Assembly (NCBI GenBank): GCA_025618425.1
Contig: CM046841.1
Coordinates: 5,550,883-5,614,882, forward strand
Length of the DNA: 64,000 bases
Direction: 5' to 3'
Source: Heliocidaris tuberculata
Lineage: Eukaryota; Echinodermata; Echinoidea; Camarodonta; Echinometridae
Below, one piece after another: positions 10,240-18,800 of this stretch. Both the position numbers and the translations under genes were made by a program. Every line of letters begins with the position of its first letter. The first letter of the stretch is position 1. The notes under the pieces are model-generated. The model ran no database searches and had not been told where the DNA came from. It saw only the letters and a program-made list of their open reading frames with translations.

Positions 10240-10910
10240 CCTCTGAATTTGAGAATGCCACTTGTTGAGGGCTGAACGAACGTTGCCGATGGCCCACTGG
10301 GTTGAGAAGGCACAACGAGCAGGATGGGAGCACTAGAAGCAGGCTGAAGAGAAGGTCGGGGCTGAACTGAGGTTTTGGGTTGAAGATTTCTCAAATGCGT
10401 ACTCTTTGAAGATGTAGAACTGGTAGAAGAAGGAGATGGATCAGCTGCGGGAGCGTCATTAAACTCTAATCTCCGCTTCTGCCCTCTCCTCTTACCAGTG
10501 TCATACTCAATGTGCTGATATTGCACTTGTGGTCGGTTTGGTGAAGGGAGTGATGATGGGAGGGTGTCAGCTTCTGGTATTGGATCGTCAGACAGAACTG
10601 TTTTATGGCTCTGGGACTTTGGCACAGTAGTGGCAAGGTAATTGGCCCTCTTTTCTTCACACCCTATGAATGTTGTAATGCTCTTTGCATAGATGTTGGG
10701 AAGGGAAAAGCTGGAATTGCACAAGACAGGATCATCGCGGATGTGGTCGAAAATGCGTTTGTACATGCCCTTGATGAGGTTGGCAGCTTTAGATGGTGAT
10801 GACAACTTGGAGATGTTTGTCCGGTTCTTGATCATCTTGATGCAGATGTAGAGCAAGCGTGATTCATTGGTGATTTGGGCAGCTTGCGGGTACCTCATGA
10901 GAATTTCGTT
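10240..10910 (-). pseudogene. Late region and tail fragment of copy B
   Basis: Encodes 'RYPQAAQITNESRLLYICIK', 'NIYAKSITTFIGCEEKRANY', 'LATTVPK', a Ser/Pro-rich stretch and 'LLVVPSQPSG', then stops matching at 'FVQPSTSG', where intron 5 sequence begins (about 10235-10250). The 42-nt spacing between 'SIT' and 'ANY' is shared with copy I and is the reference for the copy A frameshift near 1975. Confidence 0.72.
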
Positions 10911-11672
10911 TTTTGAGGAGCACTGTTGAGAGGGTTCTCTTCACCTAACATATGCCCAAAGAGGGTGTATCCCCACTTTGACTCGTACTTATTTACAAAA
11001 TTCCATGCAGAGCGGTCATGTGGATGTGGTCGATGTGGGTGTATCCCCACTTTGACTTGTACTTCTTTACAAAATTCCATGCAGAGCGGTCATGTGGATG
11101 TGGTCGATGTGGTCGAAAATGCGGGTACCTCATTCATGAGAATTTCGTTTTTTGAGGAGCACTGTTGAGAGGGTTCTCTTCACCTAACACATGCCCAAAG
11201 AGGGTGTATCCCCACTTTGACTCGTACTTCTTTACAAAATTGAATGCAGAGCGGTCATGTGGATGAGGTCGATGTGGTCGAAAATGCGTTTGTACATGCC
11301 CTTGATGAGGTTGGCAGCTTTAGATGGTGATGACAACTTGGAGATGTTTGGCCGGTTCTTGATCATCTTGATGCAGATGTAGAGCAAGCGTGATTCATCG
11401 GTGATTTGGGCAGCTTGCGGGTACCTCATTCATGAGAATTTCGTTTTTTGAGGAGCACTGTTGAGAGGGTTCTCTTCACCTAACACATGCCCAAAGAGGG
11501 TGTATCCCCACTTTGACTCGTACTTCTTTACAAAATTCCATGCAGAGCGGTCATGTGGATGCAAAGCTGCTGCTGCTGCTGCTATCTTGTTCCTCAACAG
11601 AACAGGGATGAGGTGAGAGTCAGAGTCATTGATGAGTTGAAGAAGGAGGATAGCCAGTGCCTCCACCTCCTC
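10910..11672 (-). repeat. Tandem partial copies of one exon segment (about four)
   Basis: The segment coding 'KYESKWGYTLFGH' plus flanks appears near 10960, 11045, 11210 and 11510, joined by variable amounts of the next coding block (the 11232-11429 piece holds 'SRLLYICIKMIKNRPN'). In the copies near 11130 and 11430 the sequence is AAATTCTCATGAATGAGG: a TGA replaces the Trp codon of 'KFSWMRY' in copy A. The 5' limit at 11672 abuts GTTTGT-rich DNA. Local tandem duplication within an already dead exon is the simplest reading. Confidence 0.75.
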
Positions 11673-12075
11673 ATATTTTGTTTGTCTGTTTGCAAGTTTG
11701 TGTTTTTGTCTTGTCTGTTTGCTCTGTTTGCCTGCTTGTCCATATGTTTGTTTGCAAATTTGTTATTTGTCTGTGTGTTTGCTCTTGTTTGTCTATTTTC
11801 ATATTTATCTCTATTTCTGTTCATTTGTTTGTTCATGTGTTTGTTCTTTGTCCTTTTTTTATTGTTTATTGTTCGTTTGTTTATTGATCATACACACAAA
11901 GAGACACCCGAGAGACATACACACCAATAAACAGACACACGCATACAGACAAACACACACAAAAACAAATACAAAGCATTCAAACAAAACAAACATACAA
12001 TCATACATACACACCCTATTAAGAAACAACAAAAAAAACCAGACAAACAAGGACATCAACAACAAACATCTTTTC
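11673..12075. repeat. Low-complexity GTTTGT-rich then ACAAAC-rich tract
   Basis: The first half (to about 11885) is rich in TGTTTGTC and the second half (from about 11890) in ACACAAAC and ACATAC, so the two halves are roughly complementary. Cys/Leu/Phe-rich open frames here are artefacts of the composition. Confidence 0.85.
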
Positions 12076-12286
12076 TCATACAGCAAAACTATTGTTAAAT
12101 TTATCTTAAGAAATATTCTTTGAAATAAATGAATTATAGAATAAAATAAATTGAGTTTGAAGTGTCTTTACTTCTGTTGTCTGGTATTTCTCAAACGAGA
12201 TATAGACAATATAGAATTATAAATAATACAAAATACAAGTAATATCAAAATAAACATGTACATCGAACTGGGATGACTGATGAATT

Positions 12287-12541
12287 GACATTGAACAAAT
12301 GTTAAAATATATAAGTACTTCCAAACTGCTTCTTGCTATGGCATATAATATGAAAGAACACGATAAATGAGTAAATATCACATAAATGACCTCTCAGCAG
12401 TTAAAACAATTGCATTGACTTTGAACAAATGTTCAAATATATAAGTACTTCCAAGCCGCTTCTTACTATGGCATATGATATGAAAGAACACGATAAATCA
12501 GTAAATATCACATAAATGACGACTCATCATTTAAAACGATT
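12287..12541. repeat. Direct duplication, two units of about 127 bp
   Basis: Both units contain 'TATATAAGTACTTCCAA', 'TATGGCATAT', 'GAAAGAACACGATAAAT' and 'ATATCACATAAATGAC', at about 90% identity by eye. They lie in the 3' flank of copy C. Confidence 0.9.
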
Positions 12542-12618
12542 GCATTTCTTGTAAAAGAACAAAACTTTGCAAAAAGTACACTCCATCAAAGCAAAAACAA
12601 TGATGTGTTTAAATATAT

Positions 12619-13229
12619 TTAATTATCCTTTTTCTTGTCTTTTTGCCTTGCCAATTTGGCATGTACTTCCTGAACAAATTGTTCATAACTATCACAGACC
12701 TTAGTGAACCCTGGAGTCACACATCTATTTGTGGTTGGACAAAATGTGAATTTCTTTTGTGTACTTTCCACTGTTTTTTCTTTCGATGGAACATACTTCT
12801 TGTGTAGGCCTCCACAGTTTGGTACATTACATGCTGTACATGCTTTGGACATTGCTTTTGGGACCGAACATGACGGTTTTGGCGGTGGGGGAGGAGGAGG
12901 ACGTACGGTCAACCCCATGGAAGGGATCGGCAGTAGGGAGATCATCTGTGCCTTTGGTTGGGCTGGCACAACGACCGAACTGGAAATGCCAGATGACCCC
13001 GGTGGCATTGCTGGGGATGAGGGGGACTCGGCTTTGATGGGGGGTTCCTCCCAAGACTGCTGCCAGCTTTCTGTCACAAGTGGCTCGTCGACTGGGTCAC
13101 TGGAAGCTGTGGAGGTCGATGGGATGTCCTCCTGTTTGAGTGGCACAGGCGATGGCCGGAGACTGCCCGCCGTTGTAACTTCTGTTGCCACTGCGACTTC
13201 CGATTCTTGCAGAACTTCTCTGAAAAATT
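12619..13229 (-). CDS. Copy C terminal exon: exon-3-like head fused to Cys-rich tail
   Basis: Acceptor near 13228 ('TTTTTCAG'). About 200 open codons: Ser/Pro-rich head with 'ESWQQSWEEPP', 'VVVPAQPKAQM', seven prolines, then 'ACTACNVPNCGGLHKKY', 'PSKEKT', 'KKFTFCPTTNRCVTPGF' and 'SYEQFVQEVHAKLARQ', stop at 12619. The C-x2-C-x4-C-G-G signature is shared with copies A and J. It has no frame damage, which is unusual among the fragments here. Confidence 0.7.
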
Positions 13230-13708
13230 AAGGATAGAAGCATGGAACATTTACAAAGCAGGCCTAAATAAATGAATTCAACAGGAAAAGAAGTAGATTG
13301 AAAAATTGTTCATGTAAGATGTTCATCATGATAACATTTCCTATTTTTTGTACTTCCTTTTTTTTTTGTACGATAAAGCATACAATAAGCAATAATATAA
13401 TCAGTTTTTAGTATATGGATCCAGGATAACATGACTTGTATGCATAATGTGGGTGAAAAATGAAATAAAATTATACAATCATGTTACTTTATTAATCGTT
13501 ATCATTGATTATTTAGAATATCAACTCACAGGCAAGAGAGAGGAGTTGGGCATCATCAATACTGCTTCTGGTTTGAAGTCCGGGGTGGGGGTAGGGGTGT
13601 CCTTCCTCTGGGCCTTGACTCGCTGGTTAACGGGTTCCATGATGATGCAGAAATCACCAGCATACTCCAGAAGCCTCTCCTTTTGCTATTTGAGCTCTGG
13701 ACACTTCT

Positions 13709-13930
13709 CACTAGTCAGGATGAACTGACTCTCAGTAGCCAGACAACCCATCCAACATCATTCTCACTAGTCAGGATGAACTGACTCTCAGTAGCCAGAC
13801 AACCCATCCAACATCATTCTCACGAGTCAGGATGAACTGACTCAGTAGCCAGACAACCCATCCAACATCATTCTCACTAGTCAGGATGAACCGACTCTCA
13901 GTAGCCAGACAACCCATCCAACATCATTCT
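13709..13930. repeat. Fourfold tandem duplication of a 56-bp piece of the FGK exon
   Basis: Units start near 13709, 13765, 13821 (54 bp) and 13875. Each contains 'AGTCAGGATGAAC' and 'AGTAGCCAGACAACCCATCC', which on the minus strand codes for 'ENDVGWVVWL' and what follows. Since 56 is not a multiple of three, the array destroys the frame. Confidence 0.9.
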
Positions 13931-14297
13931 CCAGGAACCATTTGTATGTCTGGCCTGCATACTTTTCGAAGCAGATGATAAGGTTCCCTCGCCACAAGTC
14001 ATGGTCACATCGCTTCGCCTCCTTTTCCACTGACTCTTGCTGCCGGAACTGGTCATTCACTGTTGCCTGGGGGTGTTCCGCTACCTCCGCAGCCTCTGCT
14101 GAGCACTTCAGCCGCACATCTCCCCTCTTGTACAGCGGTGTTTGTGGGTAATAGTGTACCCGCTTGTGGCTCACCAGATTCTGTTTGAGAGTAAACAGTT
14201 TTCCACATTCTGAGCATGCGAACTCCTTATTTCTGTGTGTTTTCTTGTGCCTAACAAGGTTGGACTTGATTGAGAAAGCCAACTGACATGTGGGCAC
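13931..14297 (-). pseudogene. Copy C finger and FGK exon
   Basis: Encodes a partial first finger (...HKKTH), a full second finger CSECGKLFTLKQNLVSHKRVH, and 'ICFEKYAGQTYKWFLENDVG', where the family's FGK has become FEK. The 5' end of finger 1 reads 'CQLAF' without the first cysteine in register, so it is probably damaged. Confidence 0.72.
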
Positions 14298-14309
14298 TTA
14301 TGAGGAGCT

Positions 14310-14870
14310 TCTGTGATGTTCACTTACAAATGAAAGAAAATTAGATAATCCAGTCAGCAATTTTGTTAATTTTACTTTCCTAGTAGTAGAGAATAACCAA
14401 AGCAAAAATGTAATTTGAATGGCAAAGAATGAATTTATAAGTATAAATATTTCAAAAAACTATTAATTGCAGTGTTTTTACTGTAGTAAAGGGTGTAGAT
14501 CTATACATGTAGTCTAAAAATTGTCATTTCCACGTGCAGCAGCTGAAGCGAAAAATTACCGGGATCTCCGGGGAAGCAATACTCTCTACCCGTCTAGCGG
14601 TACGACCACTTTCACGTGCATCACAAAAATAGCTCTAAAACACGTTTTATTATTTACTCACTCATTCAGGTGGATGTATTCCGTGAGGTATCACCTCAGC
14701 TTTCACTTGCTGTGAAAAAATCCAACAGCCCTCAAATAGAGCAAAAAATCTAGTTTTATAACTCCTTTCATTAAAAAGTGTTCCACGATAACTTTATGAA
14801 TGGAAGGCTGTGACGTCAGAATATAAAGTAGATGCAAATTAGTTTCTAGAACGTTGTAGAAATAGAGCCC
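14310..14870 (-). promoter_or_regulatory. Upstream block of copy C, shared with copy H
   Basis: The blocks 'ACTTTCACGTGC', 'AACTCCTTT..TTAAAAA' and 'TTTTATGAATGG.AAGG..TGAC' occur here (14610-14815) and upstream of copy H (33870-34085), at similar distance and in the same orientation to a finger exon. An exact TGACGTCA (CRE-like) octamer lies at about 14811-14818. Shared 5' flanks suggest that duplication units included a promoter or 5' end. Regulatory function is inference. Confidence 0.45.
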
Positions 14871-15236
14871 GGTGATTGGTTCTGCTGTACAAATTTTCTA
14901 TGGGTTGTAGAGCAGCTTCAAGATCTCATTGGACTGCTGTAGAAAAATTAAGCTCTGTGATTGGTCTGCTGTAGAACCTGTTTGTCCATGGAGGAGAAAT
15001 AGCCTGGGAGTGGGCAATGACCCCCCCCCCCCCCCCAAAGTCTATATCGTCGTCATGCCTGATCAAGCGATCACCGGGATCTCTGCACTCTTTCTTGATG
15101 CTGAGCCCCCTACGTCAAGAAAAAGAAACCAAATGGCTATTCGTTTTTGTTTGTTTTTTCGATAAATTTTATTTTTTGGTGGTTTTTTTTTTGTTGTTGT
15201 TCATTATCATTTTTTATTGTTTATTCCTGGAATAAG
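14871..15236. other. No gene; short direct echoes and a C-run
   Basis: Contains 'GTGATTGGT..TGCTGTA' three times (14870-14985) and a poly-C run at about 15020-15036. No coding signal. Confidence 0.5.
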
Positions 15237-15690
15237 TTTTTGTTCATTTATTTATTATTCTCTCTTTGTTACTTTTTATTATCTGATTACTCATAGTCCT
15301 TTCTCCCTTTTCCCCCTTTCTCTTTTTCTTTTTTCTCTTTATCTTTCTCCCTCTTTTTGTCTCTTACTCTCTCTCTCCTTTTCTTTCTATTTCTTTCTCT
15401 CATTTTCCTTCACTTTCTTTCTAATCTTTTACTTATCAATCACTTACCCGGTGATAGGAATGACAAGTATTTGTGGATTGATTTATTATTCTCTCTTTGT
15501 TACTTTTTATTATCTGTTTACTCATAGTCCTTTCTCTCCTTTTCCTCTTTTTCTTTATCTTTCTATTTTTGTCTCTGACTTTCTCTCCACTTCTTTCAAT
15601 TTCTTTCTTTCATTTCATTTTCTTTCTAATCTTTTACTTTCATCTATCTTTCAATCACTTACACCGAAAACAAACTTAAGGGACATGATA
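15237..15690. repeat. T/C-rich direct duplication, two units of about 220-240 bp
   Basis: Both units open with 'ATTTATTATTCTCTCTTTG' and close near 'AATCACTTAC'; the second starts at about 15478. The Phe/Ser/Leu-rich frame across it is a composition artefact. Confidence 0.85.
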
Positions 15691-16200
15691 GAACAGGTAG
15701 AAACAAAAATGTGATGTGTGTTCTTTTTTACTATCTTTTGATTCATTCATCTGATGAGAACAACAAGTGCTTAGTTTACAGACATTTTAACAAGATGCTT
15801 AAACATATATACATATATACAGATTCACACATAAAGATAACAATAATAGTTAAAATTGATATATATTACAAATTTTTGAAGAAAGAAAATGCTGGAAATA
15901 GTACTACTTAAAATCTTTAAACAGATTCACAATATTTGCATCACAATTCCCAGGTCCACCTGGTGAGGCCTGGTACCCTCTTACTGCTCGGTTCACTGAC
16001 AATAACTCACAGGAGTTCTAACATTTGAGGCCACCAGACTCAACACAGGCAGTTAAAGAGACTAATGGGTGAAGACAAAGAAAGTGAAAATACCTAGATT
16101 GTATTGATTCCGGGTTACAAATGAAATCGTAAGTCTTATTTGAGCTAGAGGAACAATAATTTACTATAAAAAAAAAGAGACATGTCAAGAGTCTAGAATC
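15691..16200. other. No recognisable feature
   Basis: AT-rich, non-coding. I find no repeat or motif here beyond short AT runs. Confidence 0.4.
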
Positions 16201-16600
16201 GTATCAAGGCATGTCATTACAAAACAGTGCATAAAAAAAGACATGAAAACAGTTTAGGATTGTATCAAGGCATGTTGTTACAAATCATTGCATAAAAAGA
16301 GCCATGGCAAGAATAAAATTGTATCAAGGCATGTCGTTACAAAACAGTGCATAAAAAAGACATGATAACAGTTTAGAATCGTATCAAGGCATGTCCTTAC
16401 AAGTCATTGCATAAAAAGAGCCATGGTAAGAATAACTTTGTATCAAGGCATGTCGTTACAAATCATTGCATAAAAAGAGCCATGGCAAGAATGAAATCGT
16501 ATCAGGGCATGTCGTTACAAATCATTGCATAGAAAGTGGCACTGTCTTGGCAAGAAAATCGTACCAAGGCATGTCGTTACAAAACAGTCCATAAAAAAGA
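16201..16600. repeat. Tandem repeat, unit about 60 bp, seven copies
   Basis: 'GTATCAAGGCATGT.GTTACAA' recurs at about 16201, 16262, 16321, 16381, 16439, 16498 and 16561. Units alternate between a 'CAGTGCATAAAAAAGACATG' and a 'CATTGCATAAAAAGAGCCATG' version, which hints at a 120-bp higher-order unit. Confidence 0.9.
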
Positions 16601-16810
16601 CATAACAATTTAGTTAATAAACTTAGGGGAAAAATTTATCAAGTTGAAACCTGTAGAATATATATGCATAAAAGATGAAGTATTTTATAATGATCAGGTT
16701 GCATGGAAAATAAAAGAAGGTATTTAAATTAAGAGGCCATCAGATGTTTTTTGTTGCTGTTTTATTATGGTCAAGGATTGCAATAACCCTAGGTTGAATA
16801 GCATCTTATA

Positions 16811-17296
16811 TTACAGCATTAATAAATAGAACATAAGGCCTTGCCTTTTTACGCCTCTCCTTTTTACGCCTCTCCAGCTCATTGACCAGATGGGGAAGCC
16901 TTTCACCAGCTCAAGGAGCTGCTCCTTTTGCCACAACATTGAGGGCATAGTTTCACCCTTCTGGATAAACCAGCCAGAGGGTGTAGCCAACAGCATTTTC
17001 CAGGAGCCAGTGGAAAGTCTGACCTGGGCACCTGCCAAAAATAATAACACTATTACTCCTCCACAGCTCGTGGCCACACTTCTTTGCCTCCCTCTCTGCA
17101 GCCTTAGGGTTCCTCCGTAGCTTATCATAGACCTCCTTTTCATCCATGTTCCATATTCGGTCACCCTCTTTTGTGTTCTTCATCCATGCCTCTCCCTCTC
17201 TGTGCAGTGGAATCTTAGGGTAGAAGTGCAGCTTTGCATGCCGTTCAAGGTGTTGCTTAAGAATAAACCTGCTCCTGCATTGCTCGCACTTAAATC
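16811..17296 (-). pseudogene. Copy D: finger and FGK fragment
   Basis: Contains the second C2H2 finger (CEQCRSRFILKQHLERHAKLH) and 'IIFGRCPGQTFHWLLENAVG'. A TGA follows 'VYPEG' and the match resumes in another frame as 'GETMPSMLWQKEQLLELVK'. The end carries a short GGCGTAAAAAG duplication (16847-16876). No later exons follow, so this is a truncated copy. Confidence 0.78.
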
Positions 17297-17709
17297 ATTT
17301 TTTTAAGTAACACACACAATGAGGTATTAGTTACAAAATCTCTATATTTACAATAAATGAAACAGTGTATACAGGTGTATATAAACTTTTGGCAAGATTT
17401 TCTAATATTTTATTAAAATTTTATAAGTATGGTGGGGCTAAAGGGCAAGGCATGTCATCTGTATTGAAGTTCTGACTCATCTTCACATCTGGTCCTTTCA
17501 GGAAAGGTTTCAAGCTTAATTTGCACCAATATCACCCCCTTATAGGTTTGAAGATATTTATGTCACCAAAATAACCAACAGGGAATTAAGTTTTATCAGA
17601 TGTCAAATATCAATCATCATTAATACAATTATTTCATGAAGAAAAATCTGGATGACACCATTTCAAATTATCTTCACATATGTTACATTTTATATATGTT
17701 CCTAAACAG
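17297..17709. other. No gene; one copy of a 50-bp direct repeat
   Basis: 'TTAAGTTTTATCAGATGTCA' with flanks at about 17585-17625 recurs at about 17978-18018, on either side of the MITE at 17710. Otherwise AT-rich and featureless. Confidence 0.5.
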
Positions 17710-17914
17710 CATGGGGTCCACTCGCTATTCATTTAACAGGCGTTATGAATAGTGGTCCTTATGAACGGAAGTCCTTATGAATAGCGAGGTAGAAGGACCG
17801 CTATTCATACAAAACCACTATTCATTTAGTCATGCATTATGGATAGCAGTCCTTATGAATAAGTGGTCCTTATGAATAGCAGTCCACCGTCCTTATGACT
17901 AGCGAGGTTACCCC
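17710..17914. mobile_element. Small palindromic MITE
   Basis: Ends are imperfect inverted repeats (GGGGTCCACTCGCTATTCAT left; ATGACTAGCGAGGTTACCCC right). The interior repeats 'CTTATGAATAG.GGTCC' several times on both strands. About 205 bp, no coding capacity. Confidence 0.65.
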
Positions 17915-18800
17915 AACAGGATAGATCATAGTTTTTGCGCCAGCATAAAAGTAGTAATACATATATATCGAACAGGGGTTTAAGTTTTATCAGATGTCAG
18001 ATATCAATCACTGTTTCAGTTCAAGATTTATTTATGGGGCTAATTTGATAACATAATATTCTTCAAATTGGCAACAATAACACTGTTTCTTTCCCACTTT
18101 GTTGTTAATTTAAGGATTTTAAAGCTTATTTTCATTTAGAGAATTCCTGATATCAAACGAAGATTCAAAAATAGATACAGTATGTGCAGAAATTTTTGCC
18201 CCTTCTACTCATGCATCTTGCATATTTTTTTAGGGCTCTGAATCAAAAGTTAGTGAGGCAAACCATTGAATATGGAATGATTGTCCTGAAAGGGTTAATA
18301 AAAAAAAAATGTTATAATGCCATGGTAATCCTACTGACCTATTGACAATTTGAACAAAAATGACAGTATACAAATTTTGATATTTTCTAAAGCAGAAATA
18401 ATCCTTTGAGTTGAGAGCATCACTGCATCAAGACACAAAAAAATCTTGTCAGTGAATGGATGTCAAATTTAACGTGACCTTTATGGGAGTGTCAACCTTT
18501 TTTTTACAGGATCCTCTATTCCATTATCTATCTGGAGTAGAAATTTGCGAGAAATATGTTTAACATGCTAATGGTTTACAGTCTCCTTTCAAGCAATTTC
18601 ATTGCAAAAACTCTGATTTTACAATAGAATTTTAAAGTCCAGCTTCACATACTACTATCCATATTTTCTTCATTCTTCCTCTTCTTAAGGGTACCAGTCA
18701 CCAAAAATAATTTTGCTCTGTATGTTAGAGGTTGCATGTCGTTATGCTATATTCGAAATATGGGAATGGGCTTCAAATATTAATTGGTCTTATCAATACC
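17915..18800. other. No gene recognised
   Basis: AT-rich sequence holding only the second copy of the 50-bp direct repeat (about 17978-18018). No splice-supported or conserved coding segment seen. Confidence 0.4.

Larger units (their letters stand above)
7850..11672 (-). pseudogene. Copy B: permuted mosaic of the same family
   Basis: Reading the minus strand, the late region and Pro-rich tail (11672-about 10245) come first. They are followed, about 15 bp later, by exon 6 (10229-9911), exon 7 (9767-9624), exon 8 (9385-9221), a partial second exon 8 (about 8365-8291) and exon 9 (8135-7850). The fingers, DUF6729-like domain and exon 5 are absent. The tail lacks its polyproline and Cys-rich end and runs into intron 5. 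The simplest reading is a fusion between the 3' end of one copy and the 5'-truncated next copy, by unequal crossing-over in a tandem array. Exons 6-8 are undamaged; exon 9 and the tail are broken. Confidence 0.8.
12619..14300 (-). pseudogene. Copy C: short form lacking the catalytic core
   Basis: Minus-strand order is a finger/FGK exon (14297-about 13930), a fourfold 56-bp repeat (13930-13709), a linker continuous with it (13708-13532), an intron, then one exon (about 13229-12619) that starts like DUF6729 exon 3 ('EVLQESEVAV', 'ESWQQSWEEP') and passes straight into the Pro-rich/Cys-rich tail. All DUF6729 cysteines and the DDE-like core are missing. The intron found between the FGK module and linker in copy A is absent. 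The 3' exon is open to its stop; the 5' exon is disrupted by the repeat. It could be a decayed internally deleted element or once have encoded a short DNA-binding derivative. Confidence 0.72.

Noticed and set aside
11553..12123. Overlapping frames with Cys/Leu/Phe repeats
   Set aside because: Low-complexity GTTTGT/ACAAAC DNA, no conservation.
12704..13231. Plus-strand 175-codon frame over copy C
   Set aside because: Antisense shadow of the conserved Cys-rich tail exon.
15217..15714. 165-codon Phe/Ser/Leu-rich frame
   Set aside because: Composition artefact of a T/C-rich duplicated tract.
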